A DNA stretch of 64,000 nucleotides, taken from positions 744,001 through 808,000 of the forward strand of contig NZ_JANQBB010000001.1 of NCBI RefSeq assembly GCF_024721975.1, given 5' to 3'. Source of the DNA: Paenibacillus endoradicis. GTDB taxonomy: Bacteria; Bacillota; Bacilli; Paenibacillales; Paenibacillaceae. Positions 45,435 to 55,304 of this stretch are shown here, piece by piece; position 1 is the stretch's first letter; each line of letters opens with the position of its first letter. Under the pieces are notes generated by a model that was given only the letters and a program-made list of their open reading frames with translations, was not told the DNA's origin and ran no database searches. A program made the position numbers and the translations under genes.

Positions 45435-47207
45435 ATGCGTAAAAAATGGGTAGCATTAGTTTTAAGTACAAGTATTCTAGCAGGTTCGGCATTTGTCGTT
45501 CCAGAGCGAAATGTGGCAAATGCCATAGCAACAAGTACAGCTCAAGTTGTTCTCTATTTAGACAAGAAGGAAGCATTTCGTAATGGACAGCAAGTAACTT
45601 TAGATTCTCCTGCTACGGCAATCTCAGGAAAAACATATTTACCTGCCAAATTTTTAGGAGATACATTTGGCATGGATGTAACCTATAATGCAGCAGCTCG
45701 TTCTGTCAAAATGGTAACGGAAGATCATGTTATTGTTCTAGATACTAATAAAAATATTATTACGCTAGATGGTGTGACGCAGCCTAACAACAATATTGCT
45801 CGCATGATTAATGGTAGAATTATGGTGCAATTAACATGGCTTTGCGATGTTATGGGCGCCACGTATACTTATAATAATGAACAGAAAAAAGTTACAGTGA
45901 CATACGTACCTAAAGCAAAAGATAATTATGATAAAGAACTAGGTTCAACTCCTGTTGCAAAGTTCTCTGTAGACAAAGAAACGTATAATATTGGCGAAAC
46001 TATTACTTATACGAATCTAAGTTACGATCCTGACTCAGAGTCTGTCTCTTTATCATGGACCGGAAAGAAAGATGCTTTCTTTGAAGCGGGAACGTATGAA
46101 GTATCGCTAGTTGCAACTGATAAAAGCGGAAATAAAAGTAAACCTTATACAAAGAAAATCGTTGTAACAGATAGCGTTATGTTTGATGAATTTGAATACG
46201 GTGTATATTCTGGTAAAGCAGGTTCTTTTATTAAAGCATCAGATTCAAAATTCAATTCGCAAATCTTGCAAATACCACAAATTTCCAAAAAAACGACATA
46301 TGACACAGCTCGTAAATTACTTGTAAGTGATAGTCCTGAAAATATTAGAACGTCAGGAATTTTATATCAAGATAATATTAATGGTAAAGCTCGTTTGTAT
46401 GCTAACCATGTCAATAAATCAGGTAAAAATATGCAGTTCGCGATCTTAGCAACGAATAACGGATCTGAGCCAGTAACTTTGAAAACGACAAATGTTGGCG
46501 AAGTATTCCCATCGAAATATGCGATGCTGCTTGGCAGTGAAGCTGCGATTGACTTCTTAATGAATAATAAGATCACTGAAGAATTTGTTGTAAAACCAGG
46601 TGAGACTATCGTTTACCGTCAATTCCCAACATTCTTCCCAGAGTACGGTATTAATACAATGTATGATGTTGAAGCATCAGGTCAACTACAAATTACCTTT
46701 GCGGCAGATACAACTGCTAGTTCGAAAATGCTTTCGTTGAATAAATTAGCATATGATGGTCATGTTAGAGGAACATTTGAAGCTTCTGATATTCAATGGG
46801 ATCTTGATTTGTCTAAAGTAGGCAATAAGAAGTTACAAAGACTTGTTATCGGTGATGGTAATGCCGATCCGTTCATTAATGGATATGATGTGCAACGGGA
46901 TGTTGCAACGTCGCTATCTGGAAATTATGGAGCTGTCTATCGTATGACCATTAATAATCCAGGCAATATGACGGTATTGTTAAATGCAAGAGGAGGTTCT
47001 TTCAAAGGTGCCTTCAAAGTGAATGGACAGTTTGTGCGAGTGCCTTCTTCAGGCGTGCTAACACCATTTGACGGATTTGTATCGCTAGGACAAACTTCGA
47101 CGAAAGATAAAAAATTAACAATTGAATTTAGTCCGCCAGCAGGATCTTCATTCCCGCTTAATCTTATTTTCTATCCGTTAGATTCAAGAATCGAACAAAT
47201 GAAGTAG
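45435..47207 (+). CDS. Exported copper-amine-oxidase-N/PKD-like protein
   Basis: Secreted protein of 590 residues. ATG 45435 follows TCAGGAGG (45421-45428); the signal peptide runs to about ANA (residue 30). Next comes a copper amine oxidase N-terminal-like domain in two halves (KTYLPAKFLGDTFGM; GRIMVQLTWLCDVMGATYTY, to about 150), then a PKD-like domain (SYDPDSESVSLSWTGKKDAF, about 165-250), then about 330 residues of beta-rich sequence that I do not recognise. The domain is a cell-surface module without amine oxidase activity of its own. A terminator follows. No S-layer-homology repeats seen. Confidence 0.82.
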   Translation: MRKKWVALVLSTSILAGSAFVVPERNVANAIATSTAQVVLYLDKKEAFRNGQQVTLDSPATAISGKTYLPAKFLGDTFGMDVTYNAAARSVKMVTEDHVIVLDTNKNIITLDGVTQPNNNIARMINGRIMVQLTWLCDVMGATYTYNNEQKKVTVTYVPKAKDNYDKELGSTPVAKFSVDKETYNIGETITYTNLSYDPDSESVSLSWTGKKDAFFEAGTYEVSLVATDKSGNKSKPYTKKIVVTDSVMFDEFEYGVYSGKAGSFIKASDSKFNSQILQIPQISKKTTYDTARKLLVSDSPENIRTSGILYQDNINGKARLYANHVNKSGKNMQFAILATNNGSEPVTLKTTNVGEVFPSKYAMLLGSEAAIDFLMNNKITEEFVVKPGETIVYRQFPTFFPEYGINTMYDVEASGQLQITFAADTTASSKMLSLNKLAYDGHVRGTFEASDIQWDLDLSKVGNKKLQRLVIGDGNADPFINGYDVQRDVATSLSGNYGAVYRMTINNPGNMTVLLNARGGSFKGAFKVNGQFVRVPSSGVLTPFDGFVSLGQTSTKDKKLTIEFSPPAGSSFPLNLIFYPLDSRIEQMK

Positions 47208-47252
47208 TATGATTAGATTCCTTGATGTAAGAAATTAAATTTTACACAATAA

Positions 47253-47314
47253 GAAACACCTTTAAGTAGGTATCGATTGGGTAAACCAATCGTACAACTT
47301 AGAGGTGTTTTTAG
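47253..47314 (+). terminator. Rho-independent terminator
   Basis: AAACACCT-TAAGT pairs with ACTTA-AGGTGTTT, with an inner CGATTGG/CCAATCG stem, followed by TTTTTAG. Closes the exported-protein gene. Confidence 0.8.
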
Positions 47315-47419
47315 TTTTATATACATGCGCAGTGGTTTGAGTAATAGTGTTCGTCTAATGTATGGAAAGGAGGAAGCAGATTAATGGGTAGAAATGTATG
47401 AGTAGTATTGCAGTAATTA

Positions 47420-47857
47420 CTAATACCCAGATAATAGAAAAAATGAAGTAATTCTACGATCTTCTATTCCAGGAGCATAAGTAGGTTCTTGGCCGATAAC
47501 TATATCTGATACAAATGATCCTTTGTTGTCAATATAAAGTCTATATACTCGATCTCCTACCGATGCAGATGAACCATAGTCTTTATTATAACTTTCAATA
47601 ATATTAAATTTATCACCTTCAAACATACCAATAGAAAGTGAATCATTATTAATCTCTTGGTGCGTAGCACAGTGAATTTCATCATGACTAAGGAAGTTCC
47701 AATGGTCAGATATCCGTATGACACCCTCAGGTTTATATCCCCAATCTACTTCTTTGTTATAGAAACTTTTGCTATACGGGGACTTGTGCACTTCCTTAAA
47801 GTTCTGATTAATGAAATCACATAATGCAAAGATAGCGTCTTTGTCTGCATTTCTCAC
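47420..47857 (-). CDS. Hypothetical protein, 145 residues
   Basis: Soluble, mildly acidic protein with no signal or membrane segment; GTG start at 47857 with AAAGGAG 11 bases upstream on the minus strand. It shows several aromatic strands (SYNKDYGSSASVGDRVYRLY, YKPEGVIRISDHWNF) and an N-terminal helix, the build of small SMI1/KNR4-like or immunity-type proteins, but I do not see a diagnostic motif. It stands alone between the exported protein and a divergent operon. Not recognised. Confidence 0.6.
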   Translation of the reverse strand: MRNADKDAIFALCDFINQNFKEVHKSPYSKSFYNKEVDWGYKPEGVIRISDHWNFLSHDEIHCATHQEINNDSLSIGMFEGDKFNIIESYNKDYGSSASVGDRVYRLYIDNKGSFVSDIVIGQEPTYAPGIEDRRITSFFLLSGY

Positions 47858-48234
47858 AGATCATCAATCTCCTTTAGTATTTAATTACATCTTCGTTCTT
47901 ACTCCATCTTCAAGGTATTTAAAAGCCTGCTTTTGGAACATTCGCTTACAGTAGATTATACCGTATTACTAACTATAAACCTAATCGTAGGAACGATTAA
48001 CACATCATGATCAACTATTTTCCAGCAGTCGAAGAGTAGTTCAAATTCAATTTAGGTGCAAAGTAGGGAAGGACTGTAGTAGAATATATATACTACCGTC
48101 TAGTTGAAATTAATAGAGGTTAGGTTGATAAAGTAGATTCTACTGATTTTTTTATATACATATTATGTTAGGTCTCTTCATGGATCTTTTGAAAAATCGT
48201 AGCGCATATTTTTATAGAATGAGGAGGCAACAAC
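47858..48234. other. Gene-free divergent region
   Basis: No gene seen. GTAGTA (48076-48081) and TACTAC (48091-48096) form an inverted repeat around an AT core and could be an operator. A five-base stem with a T-run (AGTAG-ATT-CTACT, about 48132-48155) looks like a weak terminator. A sequence near 48033 (GAAGAGTAGTTCAAATTCAA) faintly resembles the dispersed repeat. Confidence 0.4.
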
Positions 48235-48513
48235 GTGGATACTTTGTATTGGATAGTAGGTTATATTCTGTTTCTAAATGTGTATTTGTACTGGATAATG
48301 GGTAAGGATAAAGAAAGTGCACGTCGTAATACTGCACGTATTCCTGAACGCCATATTTTTCTGTTTAGCGCATTAGGCGGAGCAGTTGGTACGTATATGG
48401 CAATGTATCATTTCCGTCATAAAACTAAACATCGTAGTTTTAAAATTGGTATTCCCGTTATGATCATTATTCATATTATACTTGCTATTTTAATCGTAGG
48501 AGCGTTGAACTAA
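48235..48513 (+). CDS. DUF1294 membrane protein
   Basis: Membrane protein of 92 residues with GTG start behind GAGGAGG. Two or three hydrophobic segments flank the conserved loop with RIPERHIFLFSALGGAVGTY and FRHKTKHRSFKIGIP, the DUF1294 hallmark. No function is established for the family. Its stop overlaps the start of the next gene by one base, so the two are translated together. Confidence 0.88.
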   Translation: MDTLYWIVGYILFLNVYLYWIMGKDKESARRNTARIPERHIFLFSALGGAVGTYMAMYHFRHKTKHRSFKIGIPVMIIIHIILAILIVGALN

Positions 48514-49670
48514 TGGATTTTCGTATGAATTACTTATCATTTTTCGTTATTCAGTCGGAAAGTGATAAAGGCTCTGTTGGTAGTTATAAAGCTTTCAAAC
48601 ATTATCAAACGATGGATGGAGACGAATACGCTGATAGTGCGTTAAAAGAGTTTCTCGATGAGGAATTTATTAAAATTGTTAAGCGTAAAGTAGAGCGTCA
48701 TCCTAATACTCCTAACGCTCCAACTAAAGTCGGTATGTTTATGGTTGAACCAGGATATGAGTTAGGCAGCAATGGAAATTATAATTTGTTTCAACGTATT
48801 CGTGAAGCAGATCACAAAGAAAGATTTCATAGTTTAACTGATGAACTTGTACGTGTCTATATGGATACATCAGCTGTTCGAGGCGGTGCATTTATCGTTG
48901 CATCATGTACTCTGAATACGTTTTTTGATGAGCCTTTTCTGTTTATTTTAAAATGTGACTTTGAACCAAAAATTGCTCGTATATCTGATGAGAGAAGCTT
49001 GATTGCTCAAGTGGAAATGGCATTTAGTGCGCGTAGCATTAAGTCAATTCAGTATCCTCATATGGAGCAAGAGGGCATCCTCGAGCGTTGGGAACTGAAA
49101 ATCCATCAAGCATCGCATGCAAGATACTTTGAAGATTTTTTGAAGTATGTCAGCTATGAGAAACCTATTCCAGAAGTTGTTAGTGAACAAGTCGTTGAAA
49201 TGGTCCATCAGTATATCGAAGAGAAATGGCAAGACAATGTAAGCAGTGAACGTTCTCAAGAGGAAAATGCAGTTGAGGTATGGGCTGCAAGTGAGAAGCG
49301 GGAATTGCAAGAATGGTGGACACCACAACAAGTAGAAGAAGCCAATTATTCCCTCATTCAACAGAAGGAAGACTTAACGATGGCGTTCAAAGTAGGAAAC
49401 GTATCTATTAAAGGACTATTAGCAGATTATGGAGTATCGGTACATATCGCCAAGCATAATGGACGTTATGTTGCTGTTATTGAAGGTGATGCGTTGCAAT
49501 TCGAGAAAGGGATGTCTCCAGTTGAATTGTTGGCGCCACCACCTCTGGAAGACATTATGGAGATCATTGGTACGAAAGTTTCAGATACAGCGGATGGGAC
49601 TGATTCATTTGATACAGCTAATGAAAACGTTCAGCCGGTTGAAACTAATGATGATACACCCCCATGGTAA
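48513..49670 (+). CDS. Probable DUF3900 protein
   Basis: Soluble protein of 385 residues whose N-terminal three quarters resemble the Bacillales DUF3900 group: MNYLSFFVIQSE, IVKRKVERHPN, FMVEPGYELGSN, VYMDTSAVRGGAFIVAS, LKCDFEPKIA and HQASHARYFEDFLKYV. The C-terminal 120 residues are acidic and end in a Pro-Pro-Trp tail. Function unknown. ATG overlaps the DUF1294 stop by one base. The Pfam name is from memory and should be checked. Confidence 0.7.
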   Translation: MDFRMNYLSFFVIQSESDKGSVGSYKAFKHYQTMDGDEYADSALKEFLDEEFIKIVKRKVERHPNTPNAPTKVGMFMVEPGYELGSNGNYNLFQRIREADHKERFHSLTDELVRVYMDTSAVRGGAFIVASCTLNTFFDEPFLFILKCDFEPKIARISDERSLIAQVEMAFSARSIKSIQYPHMEQEGILERWELKIHQASHARYFEDFLKYVSYEKPIPEVVSEQVVEMVHQYIEEKWQDNVSSERSQEENAVEVWAASEKRELQEWWTPQQVEEANYSLIQQKEDLTMAFKVGNVSIKGLLADYGVSVHIAKHNGRYVAVIEGDALQFEKGMSPVELLAPPPLEDIMEIIGTKVSDTADGTDSFDTANENVQPVETNDDTPPW

Positions 49671-49781
49671 TAGCAATTTTTATTGTATAGAGTAATGGGC
49701 ACAAAGCATTTGAATGCATAATAACTCATCTCTGAGGAGAATCTATTTCGGTATATGGTACTCGAAAGGAGCTCTGAAGAG

Positions 49782-51101
49782 ATGATTTTGAACTTAATTG
49801 TATTTCTTGTGTTATTAATACTAACAGCTTTTTTCGTTGCGACGGAATTTTCCATAATACGAGTTAGACCGAGCCGAGTTCAGCAAATGGTTGCAGAAAA
49901 CATTAAAAATGCAAAAGCAGTGGAAATCGTAACGAAGGAACTCGATGGCTATTTATCTGCATGCCAGCTTGGTATTACGATTACTGCATTAGGACTTGGT
50001 TGGTTAGGTGAACCAACGGTAGCAAAGGTACTTCATCCTTTGTTTGTTAAATTACCGATTTCTACTGAGATTAGTGATATCATTGCATTTATTATCGCCT
50101 TTCTGTTTGTAACTTTTCTTCATGTAGTCTTTGGTGAACTTGCACCTAAAAGCATTGCAATTATTAAATCAGAAGCATTGGCGTTGAAACTTGCTCCACC
50201 AATTATTTGGTTTCATAAGATAGCTTACCCATTTATATGGGTGCTTAATGGTTCCGCCAATGCGTTAGTAAAGCTGATGGGATATACATTAATGAGCGAA
50301 ACAGATGCTCATAGTGAGGAAGAGATTCGCCTAATACTGAATGATAGCTACGAGAATGGCAAAATCAATAAAAGTGAATTTGGATTTATGAAAAATATTT
50401 TTGACTTTGATGTTACATTAGCACGAGATATTATGGTGCCACGAACGGATATGGTATGTGTTTTTGTTGAAAATAGTACAGACGTGAACATAGATACGAT
50501 TATGCAGGAACGATATACTCGCTTTCCAGTCGCTCAAGGTGACAAAGATAATATTATCGGGTTACTTAATACGAAGGTATATTTATTTCAACATATTACT
50601 AAAGCAGAAGAGCATCCGGACGTTACTAAATTGATGCAAAATGTATTGTCTGTTCCGGATACGATTCCAATTCGTAAATTGCTTACGATTATGCAACGAG
50701 ATCAGATTCATATGGCTATTTTGCTCGATGAATATGGTGGTACATCAGGATTAATTACTATTGAAGACATTATCGAAGAAATCGTGGGTGAAATACGCGA
50801 TGAGTTCGATTCAGATGAACGAGAAGAAATTGATCGTATCGATGAGAGACGTTTTCTTGTTGAAGGTCGCGCACTAATTACTGATGTGAATGAGATGACA
50901 GGCTTGGATTTGGATGTAGGAGAAACGCATACCATTGGAGGCTGGTTGTATCAATTACAACCGGATCTAGATGAAAATATCGAGTGGAAGTATGCCGACG
51001 CCACTTTTATTATTCGTGAGCGAGATGAAAATCGCATTCGCAGTATAGAAATTATTGTTGAGGCACAAGAACCAGAAATGTCTGGACTCGGTCATGCATA
51101 G
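49782..51101 (+). CDS. Hemolysin-family (DUF21/CBS/CorC_HlyC) membrane protein
   Basis: Protein of 439 residues: DUF21 membrane domain with three to four segments (opening LNLIVFLVLLILTAFFVATE), a pair of CBS domains (DIMVPRTDMVCVFV and the segment with IHMAILLDEYGGTSGLI) and the C-terminal CorC_HlyC transporter-associated domain (RRFLVEGRALITDVN). Members are thought to move or sense Mg2+ (MpfA/YhdP-like). ATG 49782 has AAAGGAG ten bases upstream; the ATG at 49755 is earlier than that site. Confidence 0.9.
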   Translation: MILNLIVFLVLLILTAFFVATEFSIIRVRPSRVQQMVAENIKNAKAVEIVTKELDGYLSACQLGITITALGLGWLGEPTVAKVLHPLFVKLPISTEISDIIAFIIAFLFVTFLHVVFGELAPKSIAIIKSEALALKLAPPIIWFHKIAYPFIWVLNGSANALVKLMGYTLMSETDAHSEEEIRLILNDSYENGKINKSEFGFMKNIFDFDVTLARDIMVPRTDMVCVFVENSTDVNIDTIMQERYTRFPVAQGDKDNIIGLLNTKVYLFQHITKAEEHPDVTKLMQNVLSVPDTIPIRKLLTIMQRDQIHMAILLDEYGGTSGLITIEDIIEEIVGEIRDEFDSDEREEIDRIDERRFLVEGRALITDVNEMTGLDLDVGETHTIGGWLYQLQPDLDENIEWKYADATFIIRERDENRIRSIEIIVEAQEPEMSGLGHA

Positions 51102-51169
51102 AATAGAGAATGTACAAGCAGAAGGTTTGTACAAATTCTCATTCTAAAGACGAGAAGGAGTGTGTCTAA

Positions 51170-51952
51170 GTGTTGGATTTAATTAAAGCAATTATTATGG
51201 GTGTTGTGGAGGGTCTGACGGAGTTTTTACCGGTTTCCTCCACAGGCCATTTGATTTTAGTTGGTCATTTGTTAGGATTCGAAGGAGAGCGTGCTAAGAC
51301 GTTTGAAGTTGTAATTCAGTTTGGTGCAGTACTAGCAGTTCTCGTACTATATTTCAAAACATTTATGAAAGTATTGCAATTCAAATTAAATAAAGGTATG
51401 AATTTCATACATATATTACTAGCTATGTTACCTGCAAGTATTATTGGCTTATTACTTCATTCTGTAATTAAGCAATATTTGTTCGGTCCATCTACAGTGT
51501 TGATTGGTCTAGTACTTGGCGGTATTTTAATGATTGTTGCAGAAAGAAGTAAGCGTGAAGTCACAGCGGAAGAAATAGATGATATTAGCTACAAACAAGC
51601 TTTCATTATCGGATGTTTTCAAATTTTAGCGTTATGGCCTGGATTTTCACGTTCTGGTTCTACAATCTCAGGTGGTATTTTGGCAGGAACAAGTCAGAAG
51701 GCAGCTGCAGAATTTACATTTATAGTATCAGTACCGATTATGGGGGCAGCGAGCTTGCTTGATCTTATTGACAATCGTGCGGGTCTGACAACGTCTGATT
51801 TGCCGTTATTCCTAGTCGGATTATGCGCATCATTCATTGTCGGAATGTTAGCAGTTGTAACGTTCGTTAACTTGATGAAAAAATTAAAACTATCATGGTT
51901 CGCATACTATCGTTTCGTACTAGCAGCAGTATTTGCAATAATAATTTTATAA
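51170..51952 (+). CDS. uppP: Undecaprenyl-diphosphatase
   Basis: Integral membrane enzyme of 260 residues that recycles undecaprenyl pyrophosphate for wall synthesis; formerly BacA. The two catalytic blocks are [17 protein letters not shown] (residues 13-29) and [14 protein letters not shown] (near 158-171), both intact. About eight membrane segments. GTG 51170 is preceded by GAAGGAG. A strong terminator follows downstream. Confidence 0.95.
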   Translation: MLDLIKAIIMGVVEGLTEFLPVSSTGHLILVGHLLGFEGERAKTFEVVIQFGAVLAVLVLYFKTFMKVLQFKLNKGMNFIHILLAMLPASIIGLLLHSVIKQYLFGPSTVLIGLVLGGILMIVAERSKREVTAEEIDDISYKQAFIIGCFQILALWPGFSRSGSTISGGILAGTSQKAAAEFTFIVSVPIMGAASLLDLIDNRAGLTTSDLPLFLVGLCASFIVGMLAVVTFVNLMKKLKLSWFAYYRFVLAAVFAIIIL

Positions 51953-52062
51953 GTTAAGGTTATCGTTGAATCTAAACTTCAAGTGCAATGCAGGCGTTCG
52001 TAAGCCGAGAAGATGAAGCTATTTATCGGAAGGCGGAATCGCAAGTCGCTATCAAAGGCTGC

Positions 52063-52119
52063 AAAAGAGGGACAACCAATGAGTCTATTACATAGACTCA
52101 TTAGATTGTCCCTCTTTTT
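52063..52119. terminator. Bidirectional terminator between uppP and the TetR gene
   Basis: AAAGAGGGACAA...AATGAGTCTA pairs with TAGACTCATT...TTGTCCCTCTTTTT around a five-base loop. T-runs occur on both sides. The end of the TetR gene (stop at 52088) lies inside the stem. Confidence 0.85.
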
Positions 52120-52735
52120 GTATACCTGTCCACAATATTTCAATCATCTGCGCTACCAGTTGTTCCACAGGAATTTGTTGCTGTTTAAGATTAAGATGGT
52201 TTTTCATCGTCAATAATGCTACAAATGTGTGTGCAAGTACGACGGGTGAGTGATGATTCGTTATTTCACCACTAACAATACCATCTTGGAAAGCATCATG
52301 GACAATATCATGAAGTTTTTTCTCCGCTTTCCGAATATTTTCGGTCTGTTCGTCAGATAATTCAACAGCGGCATCACGCATCATAGATTCAAAATCAAGA
52401 TGGGCATTACTCATTTGTCGAATGGCGATTTTAATTAATTTATCTTTCAAAGGCATATCTTCATTTAATATTTTAGCGGTTGCATTATGTGCGATCGTCA
52501 TTACTGCAACAAGACACTCCGTAAATAATTCTGATTTATTATTGAAGTAGTAATAAACACTAGCCTTCGTGATTCCACATGCCTTCGCAACAGATTCTAA
52601 TGATACTTTTTCATATCCGACCTCCATAAATAAAAAAGCACCAGTTCTTAAAATGCTCATTTTCGTAGGTGATTGTTCAACTTTTGGTCTACCTGGTTTA
52701 CGCTTTGGTATAGAGTTAGGTTGGTTTTCGTTCAT
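52088..52735 (-). CDS. TetR-family regulator of the MMPL exporter
   Basis: Repressor of 215 residues. I start at ATG 52735, nine bases after GAAGGG on the minus strand; ATG 52744 abuts that site. The helix-turn-helix is ACGITKASVYYYFNNKSELF near residues 46-65, after a basic Pro-rich extension (KRKPGRPK). The C-terminal ligand domain is unassigned. The gene is divergent from the MMPL exporter, and a palindrome lies over the exporter start of transcription, so local repression is likely. The last codons fall in a terminator stem. Confidence 0.9.
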   Translation of the reverse strand: MNENQPNSIPKRKPGRPKVEQSPTKMSILRTGAFLFMEVGYEKVSLESVAKACGITKASVYYYFNNKSELFTECLVAVMTIAHNATAKILNEDMPLKDKLIKIAIRQMSNAHLDFESMMRDAAVELSDEQTENIRKAEKKLHDIVHDAFQDGIVSGEITNHHSPVVLAHTFVALLTMKNHLNLKQQQIPVEQLVAQMIEILWTGIQKEGQSNESM

Positions 52736-52774
52736 AACGAGCATCCCTTCATCAAAAATTCATTAAATAATATG

Positions 52775-52804
52775 TTGATTTATTTACTAACTAGTATATA
52801 TAAT
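52775..52804 (+). promoter_or_regulatory. Promoter of the MMPL exporter gene
   Basis: TTGATT at 52775-52780, 18 bases, perfect TATAAT at 52799-52804. Initiation is expected near 52811. Confidence 0.7.
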
Positions 52805-52808
52805 TAAT

Positions 52809-52822
52809 TAACCGAACGGTAT
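52809..52822. promoter_or_regulatory. Candidate TetR operator
   Basis: ACCG-AA-CGGT at 52811-52820 is a 4+2+4 palindrome, extended by T..A on both sides (TTAACCG/CGGTATA), placed at the expected start of transcription of the exporter gene. TTTACTA (52782-52788) and TAGTAAA (52822-52828) form a wider inverted repeat around the promoter. Confidence 0.55.
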
Positions 52823-52861
52823 AGTAAATTAATTAGTGAATACGAAATGGAGGAAATATTC

Positions 52862-55030
52862 ATGATTCAACGTATTGCAGCTTGCTTTACAGGCAAGATC
52901 AGCAAGTGGGTTACACTAGTAGTATGGATATTAATTGCGCTTATATTAACCTTAACATTACCTAGTGTAGGGGACAAGGTGCAAAATAATGCGGCTAATT
53001 TACCGAGTGATGCACAATCTGTATTAGCAGATCAAGTTATACAAGAGTATTTCCCGAATTCCACAGGTGTGCCTGCCTTATTAGTATGGCATCGCGACGC
53101 TGGATTAACCGATGAAGATTTCTCTATTGTACGACAATTAGCTGAGGAACTAACGAACAGCCCATTACCTGCACAAGAAGCGATTATTCCATTGCATATG
53201 GGCATTCCGATTGAAGTATTAACGTCAGAAGATGGTAGTACACTTATATTACCAATCACATTTACTGATGAGACAGAAACTGAAGTGCTGAAAGAAAATC
53301 TCAATCACATAAGAGAATTCATTAACGAACAAGCTGGCGCAGATATATTTGAAGCTGATCTAGCAGATGGCTTATCAGCAAGATTTACTGGTCCAGTCGG
53401 GATTTCTGTTGATGCAACAGATCTATTTTTAGACGCAGACATTATATTACTAATCGCAACTGTGTTGCTTGTACTCGTTCTATTATTACTTATTTATCGA
53501 TCTCCGATTCTTGCCTTCATTCCGTTAGTTGGTGTAGGCTTTGCTTACCTTGTGACGAGTCCGATACTGGGCTGGTTAGCTGGAAAAGGTTGGATTACTG
53601 TAGATTCACAAGCGATAAGCATTATGACTGTATTATTGTTTGGTGCAGGAACGGATTATTGTCTATTCCTAATTACTCGCTATCGCGATGATTTGCGACA
53701 TGAGAAAAATCCGAGAACGGCATTGATTCACGCGTTCAAAAATGCTTCCGGAGCAATTGCTATGAGTGGGTTTACTGTTGTGATGGCATTACTTGTATTG
53801 TTATTTGCGCAGTATGGTTCATCTCACCGTTTTGCAATTCCATTCTCACTTTCGATCCTAATAATGGGAATTGCAAGCTTAACACTAGTTCCGGCTATAT
53901 TAGCGATTCTAGGTAGAGCTTCATTTTTCCCTTTCATTCCTAGAACAGAGGAAATGGAAGAAGAAAGAGCAATTAAACGTAATAAACCAGTTAAAAAACA
54001 AAAAACTCAACATCGCCTATGGGGGAAGATCGGTACTTTTGTTACTGAAAAACCTTGGCTAGTAATCTCCATTACGATGATTGTATTAATTGTACTCGCT
54101 GCCTTCTCGACACAAACGAAATATAAATACGATCTATTATCATCCTTCCCCGACGATATGGAATCAAGAGAAGGATTTACTATTATCGGACAGACGTATA
54201 CACCTGGTGAGCTTGCACCGATCACAGTCATTGTGAAAGATAATACTGATGTAAATGCACTAGCTAATAAAGTTGCAGCTCATGAACTAGTTAACAACGT
54301 TACAGAAGCAGTTGTTAGTGAAGTAGATTCAACATATAGCTCATTTGAAGTAGTTCTAGATATTGATCCTTATTCAACTGATGCGATGGCCTATATTCCT
54401 AATTTGGAAGAGCAGTTAACTACTGAGTTGGGTAACACTGATAACTTTTGGATCGCAGGTCAAACAGCAGGTCAATATGATAATCAACAAATTAATGATA
54501 GAGATAATAGTGTCATTATGCCAATTGTTATCTTATTAATTATTATCTTGTTATTAGCTTATCTTCGTTCAATCATTGCGACAATATATCTTGTGATTAC
54601 CGTATTAGTGTCATTCTTAGCAGCACTTGGACTTGGTTGGATCATTCTTCACTATGGTCTTGGTATAGATGCGATTCAAGCGGCAATTCCATTATACGCA
54701 TTCGTATTTCTGATCGCGCTTGGTGAAGATTATAATATCTTTATGATCTCAGGTATTTGGAAGAAAGCGAAAACAATGCCATTGAAACAAGCTGTCAAAG
54801 AAGGGGTAGCTGAGACAGGTGAAGTTATTTCATCTGCTGGATTAATTCTAGCAGGAACATTCTTTGTTCTAACTCAAGTACCGATTACAATATTATTGCA
54901 ATTTGGGGTTATTACGGCGATTGGTGTATTACTTGATACATTTATCGTTCGTCCGTTCCTTGTACCAGCGCTTACTGTTGTCTGTGGAAAATGGGCATTC
55001 TGGCCAAGTAAGCATAATACTAAGAAATAA
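52862..55030 (+). CDS. MMPL/RND-family transporter (YdfJ type)
   Basis: Exporter of 722 residues with twelve membrane segments in two halves, each beginning with one segment, a large extracellular domain and five clustered segments. Conserved: LPSDAQSV after the first segment, GAGTDYCLFLITRYRDDL in the first half (proton-relay Asp), and ALGEDYNIFMISGI in the second. ATG 52862 has TGGAGG eight bases upstream. Members move lipids, fatty acids or drugs. Control by the divergent TetR gene points to a stress or drug response. Ends at a terminator. Confidence 0.92.
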   Translation: MIQRIAACFTGKISKWVTLVVWILIALILTLTLPSVGDKVQNNAANLPSDAQSVLADQVIQEYFPNSTGVPALLVWHRDAGLTDEDFSIVRQLAEELTNSPLPAQEAIIPLHMGIPIEVLTSEDGSTLILPITFTDETETEVLKENLNHIREFINEQAGADIFEADLADGLSARFTGPVGISVDATDLFLDADIILLIATVLLVLVLLLLIYRSPILAFIPLVGVGFAYLVTSPILGWLAGKGWITVDSQAISIMTVLLFGAGTDYCLFLITRYRDDLRHEKNPRTALIHAFKNASGAIAMSGFTVVMALLVLLFAQYGSSHRFAIPFSLSILIMGIASLTLVPAILAILGRASFFPFIPRTEEMEEERAIKRNKPVKKQKTQHRLWGKIGTFVTEKPWLVISITMIVLIVLAAFSTQTKYKYDLLSSFPDDMESREGFTIIGQTYTPGELAPITVIVKDNTDVNALANKVAAHELVNNVTEAVVSEVDSTYSSFEVVLDIDPYSTDAMAYIPNLEEQLTTELGNTDNFWIAGQTAGQYDNQQINDRDNSVIMPIVILLIIILLLAYLRSIIATIYLVITVLVSFLAALGLGWIILHYGLGIDAIQAAIPLYAFVFLIALGEDYNIFMISGIWKKAKTMPLKQAVKEGVAETGEVISSAGLILAGTFFVLTQVPITILLQFGVITAIGVLLDTFIVRPFLVPALTVVCGKWAFWPSKHNTKK

Positions 55031-55060
55031 TTTGATAAATATTGTAAAATGTAACATTTT

Positions 55061-55110
55061 TCCTCCTAATATCGTTCTATCTAATAGAGAACGATATTAG
55101 GGGGATTTTT
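55061..55110 (+). terminator. Rho-independent terminator
   Basis: TCCTCCTAATATCGTTCT pairs with AGAACGATATTAGGGGGA (G-T pairs allowed), then TTTTT. The following 190 bases to the next gene hold nothing else that I recognise. Confidence 0.85.
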
Positions 55111-55304
55111 CATGTCAATCAATATTTACTTCATTAGTTAATCAAAAGTTGATAAATATGTTCTATATTGAAGTGTCCTATTGTTCTAGCTGAAATGTTA
55201 ATGTTCAGAAAAAACAGGAAATAATATATGAAGTGTGGTTCAAGAAATTAGTTTAAATGATTCAGTCAAATGTTGATTAAGTGAAGAGTAGGTGATGGCG
55301 AAAC

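Noticed and set aside
49429..49695. Plus-strand frame overlapping the end of the DUF3900-like gene
   Set aside because: Alternative frame of the real gene, without its own ribosome binding site.
52013..52216. 67-codon plus-strand frame after uppP
   Set aside because: Runs through the bidirectional terminator and antisense to the TetR gene; no ribosome site at its start.
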